Below the pieces are notes generated by a model. That model ran no database searches. It saw only the letters and a list, made by a program, of their open reading frames with translations, and was not told the DNA's origin. This document shows, in pieces, positions 1 to 8,360 of a stretch of 64,000 nt of DNA. Position 1 is the first letter of the stretch. Every line of letters begins with the position of its first letter. Both the position numbers and the translations under genes were made by a program. The stretch covers positions 18,505 through 82,504 of the forward strand of contig CAZCEC010000024.1 in NCBI GenBank assembly GCA_964497615.1, written 5' to 3'. This DNA comes from CAZCEC01 sp964497615. Lineage in GTDB: Bacteria; Chloroflexota; Anaerolineae; Anaerolineales; UBA6663.

Positions 1-118
1 TGAGGGCGGCTTCGAGCGGCGCGCCCATCTGCCCGGCCAGATTGCGCGCAAACGTCAGCGCTTCCAGCGAGAGATCGTTCAGGCGGCCCTGGTCGTGTTC
101 GATCAGCACAAGAATCAT
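1..118 (-). CDS. etfA: Electron transfer flavoprotein alpha subunit, N-terminal fragment (cut by window edge)
   Basis: Only the first 39 codons lie in the window; the reverse strand reads MILVLIEHDQGRLNDLSLEA and continues off the left edge. This start is typical of ETF alpha subunits, which begin with a short beta strand followed by a G-x-L-x-x-x-S-L-E turn. The ATG overlaps the TGA of the preceding etfB gene in an ATGA arrangement, so the two subunits are translationally coupled, as expected for a 1:1 heterodimer. The FAD-binding C-terminal domain lies outside the window and cannot be checked. Confidence 0.85.
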   Translation of the reverse strand, partial: MILVLIEHDQGRLNDLSLEALTFARNLAGQMGAPLEAAL

Positions 119-879
119 GACAGCAGCCCCAGCCTTTCAAACAGCGCCACCACCTGCGGCGCGGCGGATGCGCCCTGCCCCAGGATTTCGACCTGATGGG
201 CCGTCGCGGGCGGGAGTTTAAGGCGCAGCATTTGCAGGCCGGGTTCGCGGGCGGGCGCGAGCTGGCGCTCGAGCGGCTTCTTCTTGGCTTTCAGCCGGCC
301 CGGCAGCGAGGGGTAGCGCGGCAGGTTGAGCCCTTCCTTCACGCCCACGACGGCGGGCAGGGGCAGGTCGTACACCTCGCGCCCGCCGGGGCCTTCGCGG
401 GTGGCGCTCAGCGTGCCGCCCTCCACGGTCAGCCCCTTGACGCCCGTCACCACCGGCCAGCCCAGCGCGTGCGCCACGCGGATGCCCACTTGATAGCCGC
501 CGCTGTCGGCGCTCTCGTTGCCGAACAGGACGAGATCGAGCGGGGCGGCGGCGTGGCGCGCCTGCACCGCGGCGGTGATGGCCTGCGCTGTCGCTTGGGG
601 ATCGAACTCGCGGCCGTCGGTCTCCAGCAGGATGGCGTCGTCCATGCCCAGGGCCAGGGCGTCGCGGAGCTGCTCACTGGCCGCGTCGGGGCCGAGGGTG
701 AGGGCGGTGCTGCGGCCGCCGTGGGCCTCCACCTGCCGCACGGCTTCTTCCACCGCGCACTCTTCGTGCGGGCTGATGGTGAAGCCCAGGTATTGGGTGT
801 CAATCGCCTGCCCGTCCGGCGTCAGGTTGATCTTGCTGCCGGTGGCGGGGACGCGCTTGATGCAGACCAAGATGTTCAT
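115..879 (-). CDS. etfB: Electron transfer flavoprotein beta subunit
   Basis: This 254-residue protein has the usual ETF-beta length and begins MNILVCIKRVPATGSKI, the strand and loop that bind AMP in this family. Around residues 110-125 it reads DLVLFGNESADSGGYQVG, matching the family signature that contacts the nucleotide, and PAVVGVKEGLNLPRYPSLPG near residues 175-195 matches the conserved C-terminal recognition loop. ETF passes electrons from flavoprotein dehydrogenases to ETF:quinone oxidoreductase in the cytoplasm. Its stop overlaps the etfA start. A Shine-Dalgarno-like AAGGA lies upstream of the ATG. The next gene upstream on the same strand, beyond about 700 bp of repeats, is a dehydrogenase of the type that uses ETF. 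Confidence 0.93.
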   Translation of the reverse strand: MNILVCIKRVPATGSKINLTPDGQAIDTQYLGFTISPHEECAVEEAVRQVEAHGGRSTALTLGPDAASEQLRDALALGMDDAILLETDGREFDPQATAQAITAAVQARHAAAPLDLVLFGNESADSGGYQVGIRVAHALGWPVVTGVKGLTVEGGTLSATREGPGGREVYDLPLPAVVGVKEGLNLPRYPSLPGRLKAKKKPLERQLAPAREPGLQMLRLKLPPATAHQVEILGQGASAAPQVVALFERLGLLS

Positions 880-899
880 GCGCTTGCCATCCTTGATTA

Positions 900-1335
900 A
901 CCATTGTCACGCTGAGCGCGAATGACAACACCTGCGGCCTGCTGCCCCGTTTGCGCGCGAAGCGTATCAGTGATGCTCCAGCGAAGCACATCACCGCGCA
1001 ACCCTGTCACGCTGAGCGCCGCACACGCACCGGCGGCCTCACATCTCGCTCGCGCGCGAAGCGTATCGACGATGCGCCAATGAGGCCCTTCGCGCGCCGG
1101 CTTGTTGACAATACCGGCCAGCGTCATTCGCGCTCAGGGCGACATTGTTCGTCAGCGAAAAACCGTTGTCACGCTGAGCGCGAATGACAGCAACGCGGGC
1201 CGCCCACCCCGTTTGCGCGCGAAGCGTATCGTTGACGAGCCAACGAGGCCCTTCGCGCGCCGGCTTGTTGCCAACACCGGCCAGCGTCATTCGCGCTCAG
1301 GGCGACAGGGATTGGCACAGCCGCGCTGAGTGTTA
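900..1335. repeat. Cluster of nested-palindrome repeats (family R1)
   Basis: No gene is seen here. The stretch holds about three diverged copies of an imperfect palindrome. Outer arms read TGTCACGCTGAGCGCGAATG and its reverse form CATTCGCGCTCAGGGCGAC. Inner arms read CGCGCGAAGCGTATC and AGGCCCTTCGCGCGCCGGC. The same family recurs at 28730-29340, 29690-30075 and 36880-37145. Such dispersed palindromes resemble REP/BIME elements; no RAYT transposase is in the window. Confidence 0.8.
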
Positions 1336-1382
1336 CAACGCGGCCGCTGCGCGTCCAGCCACCGTGACGAGAGTATGAGCGC

Positions 1383-1590
1383 GCGTTTCTAATCCGCTCC
1401 CGACCCTTGGCCCGCGTCCCAAGCGGGGTCCCGCTAAAGAGCGTCTGGCGCGCCGCCTTTTAACGGGGCCCTGCTCGGTTTCAGGACCAAGTGTGGGAGC
1501 GGATTAGGTGACGACGCCCCCGCCCACCTTCAACATGGTTTGGGCGCGGATTAGATGACGACTCCCCCGCCCACTTTCAACTGGGTATGG
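1383..1590. repeat. MITE-like palindromic element plus a duplicated right end
   Basis: The element runs from TTTCTAATCCGCTCCC to GGGAGCGGATTAGGTGACGAC. It has inner arms GCGGGGTCCCGCTAAA and TTTTAACGGGGCCCTGC, so nearly the whole element can fold into one hairpin. After it, the right end (GGATTAGATGACGACTCCC followed by CGCCCACTTTCAAC) is repeated once more in tandem, directly against the 3' end of the flavoprotein gene. Full or partial copies lie near 5.1, 18.5, 33.5, 36.8, 40.0, 41.2, 49.2 and 61.8 kb. Confidence 0.75.
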
Positions 1591-1597
1591 GCGCGCG

Positions 1598-4117
1598 CTA
1601 GCCTTTGAGTCTCTCGTTCTCCGGATCGAACAGCGCCCCGCTGCCCGCCACCGCCACGGTGACGGGGTAGCGCTGGCCCATGTACTCCACTTGCAGGGCC
1701 GTGCCCACTTTCGCAAACTCCGGCGGCAGGTAGCTGAGCAGGATGTGCTTGCCCACCGACGGCCCGGACCCGGCGCTGGTGACGTATGACCGCCGCCCGT
1801 GCGCGTCCACCAGCGGCTCGCCGTCCGCGCTCAGGATCGGCTCGCGGCCCTGCGGGTAGCGCTTGACGCCGGTGGCCGACGTGGGATCGTCCACGGTGAG
1901 CGTGCACAGGAGCGCGGCGGGCGCCTTCTCGCGCTGCTTGAGATAGGCCGCCTTGCCGATGAAGTCCTGCGGCTTGACGCGCGGGCGCGCCATCCCGGCC
2001 TCCACCAGGGTGTTGTCCTGCTCCAGCTCGGCGCCATAGGCGCGGTAGCCCTTCTCCAGCCGGGCAGTGGTGGCATACACCCCGATGCCCACGGGGATCA
2101 GCCCGTGCGGCTGGCCGGCCTCCCACAGGCTGTCCCACAGGCGCTGCCCCTGCTCGAAGGGCACGTAGATTTCCCAGCCCAGCTCGCCCACGTAGCTGAT
2201 GCGCGAGGCCAGGGCGCGCACCGGCCCAAAGTCCAGCCACTGGCAGGTGGCGAAGGGGAAGGCGGCGTTGCTCAGGTCCGCGCCGGGGGCGGCGGCCTGC
2301 ATCACGTCGCGGGCGCGCGGCCCCCACACGCCCACGGTCGCCCAGGCAGACGTGACATCGGTGAGCGTCACAGAGCCGTCCTCGGGCAGGTGGTCGTTGA
2401 ACCACTTCTTGTCAATCCCGCCGTCGAAGCCGCCGGTGACGACGCGGAACAGCCGCTCCCCCAGGCGCATGATGGTCAGGTCGGCCTTGATCCCGCCGTG
2501 ATGGTTGAGCAGGGACGTATAGACCACGCGCCCCACCGGCACGTCCATCTGCGCCACGGCCATCCGCTGGATGTAGTCCGGCGCGCCGGGGCCGGCGATA
2601 TCGAACACGGCGAAGGCGCTCAAATCCACCATGCCTACGGCGTCGCGCATTCGCAAATGCTCGGCGTTGATGATGGGCGACCACCAGCGCGCGTCCCACT
2701 CGGCTTCGCGCGGCATCACCCGGTCGCCGTACTCGTCCAGCAGGGGCTTGTTGCTCTCGTACCAGTTGGGGCGCTCCCAGCCGGCGGTCTCGAAGAACAC
2801 CGCGCCCAGCGCCTGTTCGCGGGCGAAGAACGGGCTGACGCGCACCAGGCGGTTGGTGGCCCACTGCTCGCGCGGGTGCACGATGCCGTAGGTCTTGTTG
2901 AACCCCTCGGCGGAGCGGGCGCGGACGTGCGCTTCGGTGCGCTGGTGGTCGTAGAAGCGGGCGATGTCGGAGCCGGTCGGGTCAATCTCCGGGTGGCCGT
3001 CGGTCAGCCACTCCACCACGGTGCGGGCGATGCCGGGCGCTTCCTTGATCCACACGGCGGAGACCGACCACAGGTTCTTGACTTCCACGGTCTCGCCCAG
3101 GACGGGGAAGCCGTCGGGCGTGAGCGAGAGCAGGCCGTTGATGGCGTAGCGGATGCCCACGCGCTCGTCGCCCAGGATGTCGGGGATCAGCTCCAGGGCC
3201 TGCTCCAACTGCGGGTCGAAGTCTTCCTTGGTGAAGGGCAGTTCGGTGGGCGAGAGCGCGGCCGCGGCGATGGACGGCACCGCGTCGGGCGACATCAGGA
3301 TGGGCCGGTGGGCATACGACCCCACTTCCAGGTCGCCGCCGTGCTGGCGCTCATACATGTTGGTGTCCATATCACGCACGATGGGATACTCGATCTCGCC
3401 CACGGTGCTGGCGAACAGCGGCACCGGCCCGACGCTGATCATCTGGTGGACGGCGGGGGTGAGCGGGATGGTGGCCCCGGCCATGCGCGCGATGCGGGGG
3501 CTCCACAGGCCGCAGGCGATGAAGACGATCTCGGCTTCGATGGTGCCCTGATCGGTGGTGACGGAATGGATGCGGCCGTTCCTGACGCCCAGCCCGGTGA
3601 TCTCGGTATTGGCGACCGACGTGAGCGCGCCTTCGCTGTGGGCGTACTCGCGCATGAGCGTGCCCGCGCGGAGCGAATCGACCACGCCGATGCTGGGGGT
3701 GTAGAACCCGCCCAGGATGATGTCTTCGTTGATGAAGGGGACCAATTCCTTGACGCGCTGGGGGGAGATCAGCTCGCTCTCCACGCCCCAGGAACGCGAC
3801 GACGCCATGCGCCGCGTCAGCTCCTGCATGCGCTCCGGCGTGCGGGCCACCTCCACGCCGCCGCTCTGGGTGAACACGCCCAACTCTTTGTATTGCCGCG
3901 TGCTGTCGAGCGTGAACTTCGCCATCTCCTTGGAGTGGTCCACCATGAAGATGAAGTTGGAGGCGTGGCCGGTGGAGCCGCCGGGGTTGGGCAGCGGGCC
4001 TTTGTCGAGCTGGACGATGTCCTGCCAGCCGTGGCGGGCCAAGTGATAGACCAGGCTGTTGCCGACGATGCCGGCGCCGATGACGACGACGCGGGCGCGG
4101 GAGGGGAGGGTGGGCAT
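1598..4117 (-). CDS. FAD-dependent sarcosine/dimethylglycine dehydrogenase-like protein (DAO + GcvT)
   Basis: The 839-residue protein has the two-part build of sarcosine and dimethylglycine dehydrogenases. Residues 1-380 form a DAO-type flavin domain with the dinucleotide motif VVVIGAGIVGNSLVYHLA and a STGHASN segment, where the family places the flavin-linked histidine. Residues of about 430-830 form the folate-binding GcvT and GcvT-C domains (ISYVGELGWEIYVPFEQG, PVGIGVYATTARLEKGYRA). Such enzymes demethylate N-methyl amino acids, pass the C1 unit to tetrahydrofolate and give electrons to ETF. The exact substrate cannot be told from sequence. The gene follows a GntR regulator by 15 bp, so the pair is an operon, and etfBA follow on the same strand. 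Confidence 0.85.
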   Translation of the reverse strand: MPTLPSRARVVVIGAGIVGNSLVYHLARHGWQDIVQLDKGPLPNPGGSTGHASNFIFMVDHSKEMAKFTLDSTRQYKELGVFTQSGGVEVARTPERMQELTRRMASSRSWGVESELISPQRVKELVPFINEDIILGGFYTPSIGVVDSLRAGTLMREYAHSEGALTSVANTEITGLGVRNGRIHSVTTDQGTIEAEIVFIACGLWSPRIARMAGATIPLTPAVHQMISVGPVPLFASTVGEIEYPIVRDMDTNMYERQHGGDLEVGSYAHRPILMSPDAVPSIAAAALSPTELPFTKEDFDPQLEQALELIPDILGDERVGIRYAINGLLSLTPDGFPVLGETVEVKNLWSVSAVWIKEAPGIARTVVEWLTDGHPEIDPTGSDIARFYDHQRTEAHVRARSAEGFNKTYGIVHPREQWATNRLVRVSPFFAREQALGAVFFETAGWERPNWYESNKPLLDEYGDRVMPREAEWDARWWSPIINAEHLRMRDAVGMVDLSAFAVFDIAGPGAPDYIQRMAVAQMDVPVGRVVYTSLLNHHGGIKADLTIMRLGERLFRVVTGGFDGGIDKKWFNDHLPEDGSVTLTDVTSAWATVGVWGPRARDVMQAAAPGADLSNAAFPFATCQWLDFGPVRALASRISYVGELGWEIYVPFEQGQRLWDSLWEAGQPHGLIPVGIGVYATTARLEKGYRAYGAELEQDNTLVEAGMARPRVKPQDFIGKAAYLKQREKAPAALLCTLTVDDPTSATGVKRYPQGREPILSADGEPLVDAHGRRSYVTSAGSGPSVGKHILLSYLPPEFAKVGTALQVEYMGQRYPVTVAVAGSGALFDPENERLKG

Positions 4118-4132
4118 GGGCGTTCTCCTTGG

Positions 4133-4819
4133 CTAGAGCAGTTCTTTAACGCGAGCTTGAAAGGCGATGATGTGGGCCTGCATCAGCGCCTCGGCCTGCT
4201 GCGGGTCGCGGCGGCGCACCGCGTCCAGGATGCGGCGGTGCTGTTCGATGGCCGACTGCATCGGGCCGATCTTGTCCAGCGCGAGATACCACAGCCGCAG
4301 GTTCAGGTTGTACAGGCGGCCCAGGGTGGATTGCAGGAAGCGGTTGCGGGCGGCGCGGGCCAGCGCCTGGTGAAAGGCGCGGTCAATCTCGATGTGGGCC
4401 TGGGGGTCGCCGCCGGCTTCAGCCTGGTCGAGGCGGGCCAGGGCCGCTTCCAGGGCGTTCAGGTCCAGATCGGTGGCGCGCTCGGCGGCCAGGGCGGCGG
4501 CCTGCCCTTCCAGCACGCGGCGCAATTCAAAAAGCTGCTGCAAGTCCAGGATGCTGAGCCCGGCGACGAAGGCGCCGCGCCGGGGCCGCAGGACCACCAG
4601 CCCTTCGCAGCTCAGGCGCTGGAGGGCCTCGCGGATGGGGGTGCGGCCAAGCTGAAGCTCGTCCATGAGGGCGGCTTCGGGGATGGGGGCGCCGGGGGGC
4701 AGTTGCAGGGTGATGATCTTGTCGCGCAGGCGCTGGTAGGCCTGCTGGCTGAGCGCGCCCAGGTGGGTGTCTTCATCTAAGGGGGCGGGCGCCAGGTCGG
4801 CGGGGGCGTCGGTGAGCAT
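4133..4819 (-). CDS. GntR-family transcriptional regulator, FCD (FadR-like) subfamily
   Basis: About 228 residues with the standard two-domain layout. An N-terminal winged helix (QQAYQRLRDKIITLQLPPG, then LGRTPIREALQRLSCEGLV) is followed by an all-helical FCD ligand domain (LFELRRVLEGQAAALAAERA, IDRAFHQALARAARN, EQHRRILDAVRRRD). The histidines and acidic residues typical of metal-binding FCD pockets are present. I chose the ATG at 4819 rather than an upstream TTG because the extra residues are only a proline run. The gene lies 15 bp before the flavoprotein gene it probably controls, perhaps sensing the amino-acid substrate. A good sigma-70 promoter with an overlapping dyad lies about 100 bp upstream. 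Confidence 0.88.
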   Translation of the reverse strand: MLTDAPADLAPAPLDEDTHLGALSQQAYQRLRDKIITLQLPPGAPIPEAALMDELQLGRTPIREALQRLSCEGLVVLRPRRGAFVAGLSILDLQQLFELRRVLEGQAAALAAERATDLDLNALEAALARLDQAEAGGDPQAHIEIDRAFHQALARAARNRFLQSTLGRLYNLNLRLWYLALDKIGPMQSAIEQHRRILDAVRRRDPQQAEALMQAHIIAFQARVKELL

Positions 4820-4834
4820 GGGCGGCGGCGGCAA

Positions 4835-4894
4835 AGACCTGCCAGGTTTCGACCCGTGGGCCAGCTTGGCGCTAGGCGCAAACCTGGCAGGTCT
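4835..4894. repeat. AAGACCTGCCAGGTTT palindrome, copy 1
   Basis: Arms AAGACCTGCCAGGTTT and AAACCTGGCAGGTCT enclose about 30 bp of variable sequence. This copy lies inside the 5' leader of the GntR gene, downstream of its promoter, so it would form a hairpin in that transcript. Five more copies lie at 7614, 11055, 14305, 33414 and 48967. Confidence 0.85.
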
Positions 4895-4917
4895 GGTGCG
4901 GCAGGAACGATAGCCAG

Positions 4918-4946
4918 AGTATATGGCGAATATATTTGAAAGTCAA
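4918..4946 (-). promoter_or_regulatory. Sigma-70-type promoter of the GntR-flavoprotein operon, with overlapping dyad
   Basis: On the minus strand TTGACT (4946-4941), a 17-bp spacer and TATACT (4923-4918) form a near-consensus promoter. The perfect palindrome TCAATGATTGA (4943-4953) overlaps the -35 box, a natural place for autorepression by the GntR protein. The stretch 4918-4980 is strikingly AT-rich for this genome. Confidence 0.65.
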
Positions 4947-5004
4947 TGATTGATATATGAGAGATATACCTAACTATCGACGGCTAAAGCATTGGCTGGA
5001 TGGG

Positions 5005-5135
5005 GGACGGGGTCGTTTTCATCTAATCCGCGCCCACACATGGCCCTGAACCCGGGCGTGGTCCCGCTAAATGGCAGTCTACCGGACGGTTTTTAGCGGA
5101 ACCACGCTGAAGATCAGGCCAACGGCTGGGTCGTC
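5005..5135. repeat. MITE-like palindromic element
   Basis: Outer end CATCTAATCCGCGCCCA, inner arms GCGTGGTCCCGCTAAA and TTTTAGCGGAACCACGC. The right outer arm is decayed (CCAACGGCTGGGTCG). It ends about 20 bp before the promoter of the first S74 gene. The intergenic space 4820-5239 otherwise holds only the palindrome and promoters listed here. Confidence 0.75.
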
Positions 5136-5152
5136 CGTCGCCTGGCGCCCGC

Positions 5153-5181
5153 TTGCCCCCTGCCCCAACTTCATCCATACT
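5153..5181 (+). promoter_or_regulatory. Promoter of S74 fibre gene 1
   Basis: TTGCCC (5153-5158), a 17-bp spacer and CATACT (5176-5181) followed by CCCCC. The identical TTGCCC-17-CATACTCCCC pattern precedes the S74 genes at 25100 and 31776, which supports it as the real promoter. Confidence 0.6.
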
Positions 5182-5239
5182 CCCCCCACTCCGCTTCACG
5201 GGCTGACCCCCGCGTTAACAATCGCAAAGGAGTTCCCCC

Positions 5240-7594
5240 ATGGCCCCTCGCCGCATTCTGCCCATCCTGTTCATCGGACTGCTGTTGTTTAGCGCGCGGG
5301 GAGGCGCGCTGGCCCATAGCGCCGGCCCCGCTGCACCGCAAGCGCCCGCCGCCCTGGCGGGCACCGGCATCAACTATCAGGGCACGCTCCTCAGCGGCGG
5401 CAGCCCCGTCACCGCCGTCTGCGACTTTCAGTTTGGCCTGTGGGACGCGGCCGACCAGGGCCTACAGCAGGGGACGACCCAAACGCTCCTAAGCGAGAAC
5501 GTGGTGGAGGGGCGCATTGCGGTGACCCTGAACGCGGGCGGCGAGTTTGGCCCGCGCGCCTTCGATGGCAGCGCGCGCTGGCTGGAGATCGCGGTGCGCT
5601 GCCCGGCCGGTAGCGGGAGCTACACCCCCCTTAGCCCGCGCCAGGCGCTGCTGCCCGCGCCGCTGGCCCTGGCCTTGCCCGGCCTGCGCACCGAGCAGAA
5701 TCTCACCAGCCCCAACGTCATCGGCGGCCACCTCAACAACGCCGCCGGCCTCGGCGTGTACGGCGCCGTCATTGCGGGCGGCGGCAACGCCAACTCCCCC
5801 AATCTGGTGGCCGCCCACTACGGGACCGTGGGCGGCGGCAGCAGCAACCTGGCCAATGGCGCCTGGTCCACCGTGAGCGGCGGCCAGACCAATGCCGCCA
5901 GCCAGAACTTTGCGGTGGTGGGCGGCGGCGCCAACAACAGCGCCAGTGGCAGCTATAGCGCCGTGGGCGGCGGCAACAACAACACGGCCAGCGCCACCAA
6001 TGCTGCCATCGCCGGCGGCTCGTTCAACACGGCCAGCGCCCTCTATGCCAGCGTGGCCGGCGGGCGCGAGAACAACGCCACCGCCGACTCCGCCAGCGTG
6101 GCTGGCGGCTACGGCAACGACGCGCTGGCCGCCTACGCCGCCATTGGCGGCGGCTTTGGCAACACGATCCTGGTCTCGGGCACCTATGCCGCGGTGGGCG
6201 GCGGCGGCCTGCACATCATCAGCGGCACCTACGGCTTTATCGGCGGCGGGTTCGACAACACCATTGCGCTCTCGGGCACCTATGCCACCGTGAGCGGCGG
6301 CAGCCTCAACTTCGCCAGCGGCAACTCGGCGGCCGTGGGCGGCGGCTACAGCAACACCGTCAGCGCCAACCTGGCCACGGTGGCGGGCGGCATCGCCAAT
6401 GTCGCCAGCGGCTATGCGGCCGCGGTGGGCGGCGGGGGCAACAATTCTGCTGTGAACTTCCACGGCACGGTGGCCGGCGGCTTTGCCAACAATGCCAACG
6501 GCGGCTTTGCCACAGTGGGCGGCGGCAACGGCAACCTCGCGGGCGACAATGCCACGGTGGGCGGCGGCGCCTCCAACACGGCCGGCGGCGGGCACGCCAC
6601 GGTGGCGGGCGGCAACGCCAACGTGGCCAGCGGCAGCTACGGCGCCGTGGGCGGCGGCGGCAGCAACACCGCCAGCAGCAGCTACGCCACGGTGGCGGGC
6701 GGCCAGAGCAACAGCGCCAGCGGCAATTGGGCGGGGGTAGGCGGCGGCCACACCAACTCTGCCAGCGGCAGCTACGGCGCCGTGGGCGGCGGCTACATCA
6801 ACAACACCAGCGGCGCCTACGGCACGGTGGCCGGCGGATGGGGTAATGACGCGACCGGCCAGGCCGCCAGCGTGGGCGGCGGCTATGCCAACACCGCCGG
6901 CGGCGCCAATGCCACGGTGCCGGGCGGCGAATTCAACCTCGCCAGCGGCGCCTATAGCTTCGCGGCCGGGCAGTCCGCCCACGCAGTGCACGACGGCGCC
7001 TTCGTGTGGGCCAACGGCAACGTCGGCGTGCCCATCTCGTCCACCACCAATCACCAGTTCCTGGTGCGGGCGATGGGCGGCATCTCGCTCACAACCAATC
7101 TGGGCGGCACCACGGGCTGCAACCTGAGCGCGGGCGGCGGGACGTGGAACTGCACCTCCGACCGCAATGCGAAAGCAAACTTCGCGCCGGTGGATGGCGT
7201 GGCCATATTGAATGCTCTGGCCGGTATCCCGATTGAGACCTGGAACTACCACACGCAGGATGCCGCTATCCGCCACATGGGACCGATGGCGCAGGAGTGG
7301 TATGCGGCCTTTGGGCTGGGCGAGGGCGACACGACCATCAGCGCGGTGGATGCGGACGGCGTGGCACTGGCGGCCATCCAGGGACTCTATGCTGTCGTGC
7401 AGGAGAAGGAGACGCGGATTGCGGCGCTGGAGGAGACGGTGGCGAACCAGCAAGCTGAGTTCAATGCGCGGCTGAGGGCGCTGGAGTCGGCGGGCGCGCC
7501 AGCGACCAGCGGCTATGGGCAACTGCTGGGGCTGCTGCTGGGCGGGGGGATGTGCCTGGGCGCCTTCGCGCTCGGGCGATCTCAGCGAAGGTAA
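5240..7594 (+). CDS. Secreted S74 fibre protein 1: adhesin-head-like repeats, S74 autoprotease/chaperone, C-terminal anchor
   Basis: A 784-residue protein. A signal peptide (MAPRRILPILFIGLLLFS, cut after GGALA) precedes a conserved 100-residue domain starting GTGINYQGTLLSGG. Next comes about 400 residues of 14-18-residue repeats of the form VGGGxxNxASGxYATV, resembling trimeric adhesin head repeats. A peptidase S74 intramolecular chaperone follows, with the SDRNAK motif at residues 640-645 (Ser and Lys of the catalytic dyad) and AGIPIETWNY and MGPMAQEWYAAFGLG. A coiled coil (ETRIAALEETVANQQAEF) and a terminal membrane helix ending GRSQRR close the chain. In phage tailspikes S74 domains trimerise the fibre and then cut themselves off. 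AAAGGAG precedes the ATG. It probably forms a surface fibre; any ligand is unknown. Confidence 0.85.
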   Translation: MAPRRILPILFIGLLLFSARGGALAHSAGPAAPQAPAALAGTGINYQGTLLSGGSPVTAVCDFQFGLWDAADQGLQQGTTQTLLSENVVEGRIAVTLNAGGEFGPRAFDGSARWLEIAVRCPAGSGSYTPLSPRQALLPAPLALALPGLRTEQNLTSPNVIGGHLNNAAGLGVYGAVIAGGGNANSPNLVAAHYGTVGGGSSNLANGAWSTVSGGQTNAASQNFAVVGGGANNSASGSYSAVGGGNNNTASATNAAIAGGSFNTASALYASVAGGRENNATADSASVAGGYGNDALAAYAAIGGGFGNTILVSGTYAAVGGGGLHIISGTYGFIGGGFDNTIALSGTYATVSGGSLNFASGNSAAVGGGYSNTVSANLATVAGGIANVASGYAAAVGGGGNNSAVNFHGTVAGGFANNANGGFATVGGGNGNLAGDNATVGGGASNTAGGGHATVAGGNANVASGSYGAVGGGGSNTASSSYATVAGGQSNSASGNWAGVGGGHTNSASGSYGAVGGGYINNTSGAYGTVAGGWGNDATGQAASVGGGYANTAGGANATVPGGEFNLASGAYSFAAGQSAHAVHDGAFVWANGNVGVPISSTTNHQFLVRAMGGISLTTNLGGTTGCNLSAGGGTWNCTSDRNAKANFAPVDGVAILNALAGIPIETWNYHTQDAAIRHMGPMAQEWYAAFGLGEGDTTISAVDADGVALAAIQGLYAVVQEKETRIAALEETVANQQAEFNARLRALESAGAPATSGYGQLLGLLLGGGMCLGAFALGRSQRR

Positions 7595-7613
7595 CGCTGA
7601 CCGTTCGTTGATA

Positions 7614-7674
7614 AGACCTGCCAGGTTTGGGGCGCTGGGCGCTTGACAGTGCGCTCAACAAACCTGGCAGGTCT
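7614..7674. repeat. AAGACCTGCCAGGTTT palindrome, copy 2; rest of gap to 7923 without a gene
   Basis: The palindrome starts 20 bp after the stop of S74 gene 1. The stretch from that stop into the palindrome (AACGCTGACCGTTCGTTGAT) is nearly identical to the one after S74 gene 4 at 33391, so the hairpin was copied with the paralogue. From 7675 to 7923 only word repeats are visible (CACCGCAGAGGACACGGCG) and no convincing gene. Confidence 0.75.
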
Positions 7675-7923
7675 GAGCGTTGGCGACAGCGATGGGGCTT
7701 CGATGAAAAGACCTGGTCCCATCAACGTGACGAGGGCGGGAAAGGCGGGGCGAAAACCTTGGCCAGAGCCGAAGGCCCCCTGTGGGCGGATTGCACGAAT
7801 TTCACGAAGGGGTAGACTCCACCGCAGAGGACACGGCGAAGCGAAGCTTGATTTACTCTCCGCGCACTTGGCGAAGCACCCCTTGCGCGCCGCGTCCTCC
7901 GCTGTGAGACGGGGTTTTGGCCG

Positions 7924-8289
7924 ATGAGTCCCCTGACCGTCGCGCAGTTCTTCAAGGGCCGCCCCGAGGCGCGGCGGCTGTTCACCGCGCTGCGGCGGCA
8001 GGCCGAGACGCTGGGCGCGGTGAGCGTTAAGGTGAGCCGGAGCCAGGTGGCGCTGGTGCGCGGGGCCAAGACCTTTGCGCGCGTGTGGCTGCCGCGGCAA
8101 TACCTGGGGCGCGGCGCGCCGCTGGTGCTCACCCTCGGGTTCCGCCAGCGCGACCCGTCGCCGCGCTGGAAAGAAGTGACCGAGGCCGCGCCGGGCCGCT
8201 TCACCCACCACCTGGAGATTCAGGCGGCCGCAGACATTGACGCGCAGGTGTTAGTGTGGCTGCGGCGGGCGTGGGACGCGAGCGCATGA
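7924..8289 (+). CDS. DUF5655-type small protein
   Basis: A 121-residue cytoplasmic protein. The pattern of an N-terminal helical stretch (TVAQFFKGRPEARRLFTALRRQ), then ARVWLPRQYLGRGAPLVLTLGF, RDPSPRWKEV, and RFTHHLEI with ADIDAQVLVWLRRAW at the end is that of the DUF5655 family, whose role is not known. Family members often sit alone near hydrolases or acetyltransferases, as here. The start codon has only a weak ribosome site. Nothing suggests secretion. Confidence 0.7.
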   Translation: MSPLTVAQFFKGRPEARRLFTALRRQAETLGAVSVKVSRSQVALVRGAKTFARVWLPRQYLGRGAPLVLTLGFRQRDPSPRWKEVTEAAPGRFTHHLEIQAAADIDAQVLVWLRRAWDASA

Positions 8290-8360
8290 GCGTGGCGGCG
8301 AACCTTTGGGCCGCCTTCGGTGTATGATAGAACCGATGTTTTATCTCCCGAAGGCGGCGC

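Noticed and set aside
1799..4780. 993-codon open frame on the plus strand
   Set aside because: It is the antisense shadow of the flavoprotein and GntR genes; its product is His/Val/Arg/Gly-rich with no motifs. Similar shadows at 15819-18080, 22760-24472 and 33584-36385 were rejected for the same reason.
5489..7522. 677-codon antisense frame in S74 gene 1, and a 750-codon one in S74 gene 2
   Set aside because: They arise from the GC-rich tandem repeats; the plus-strand frames have signal peptides, S74 motifs and ribosome sites.
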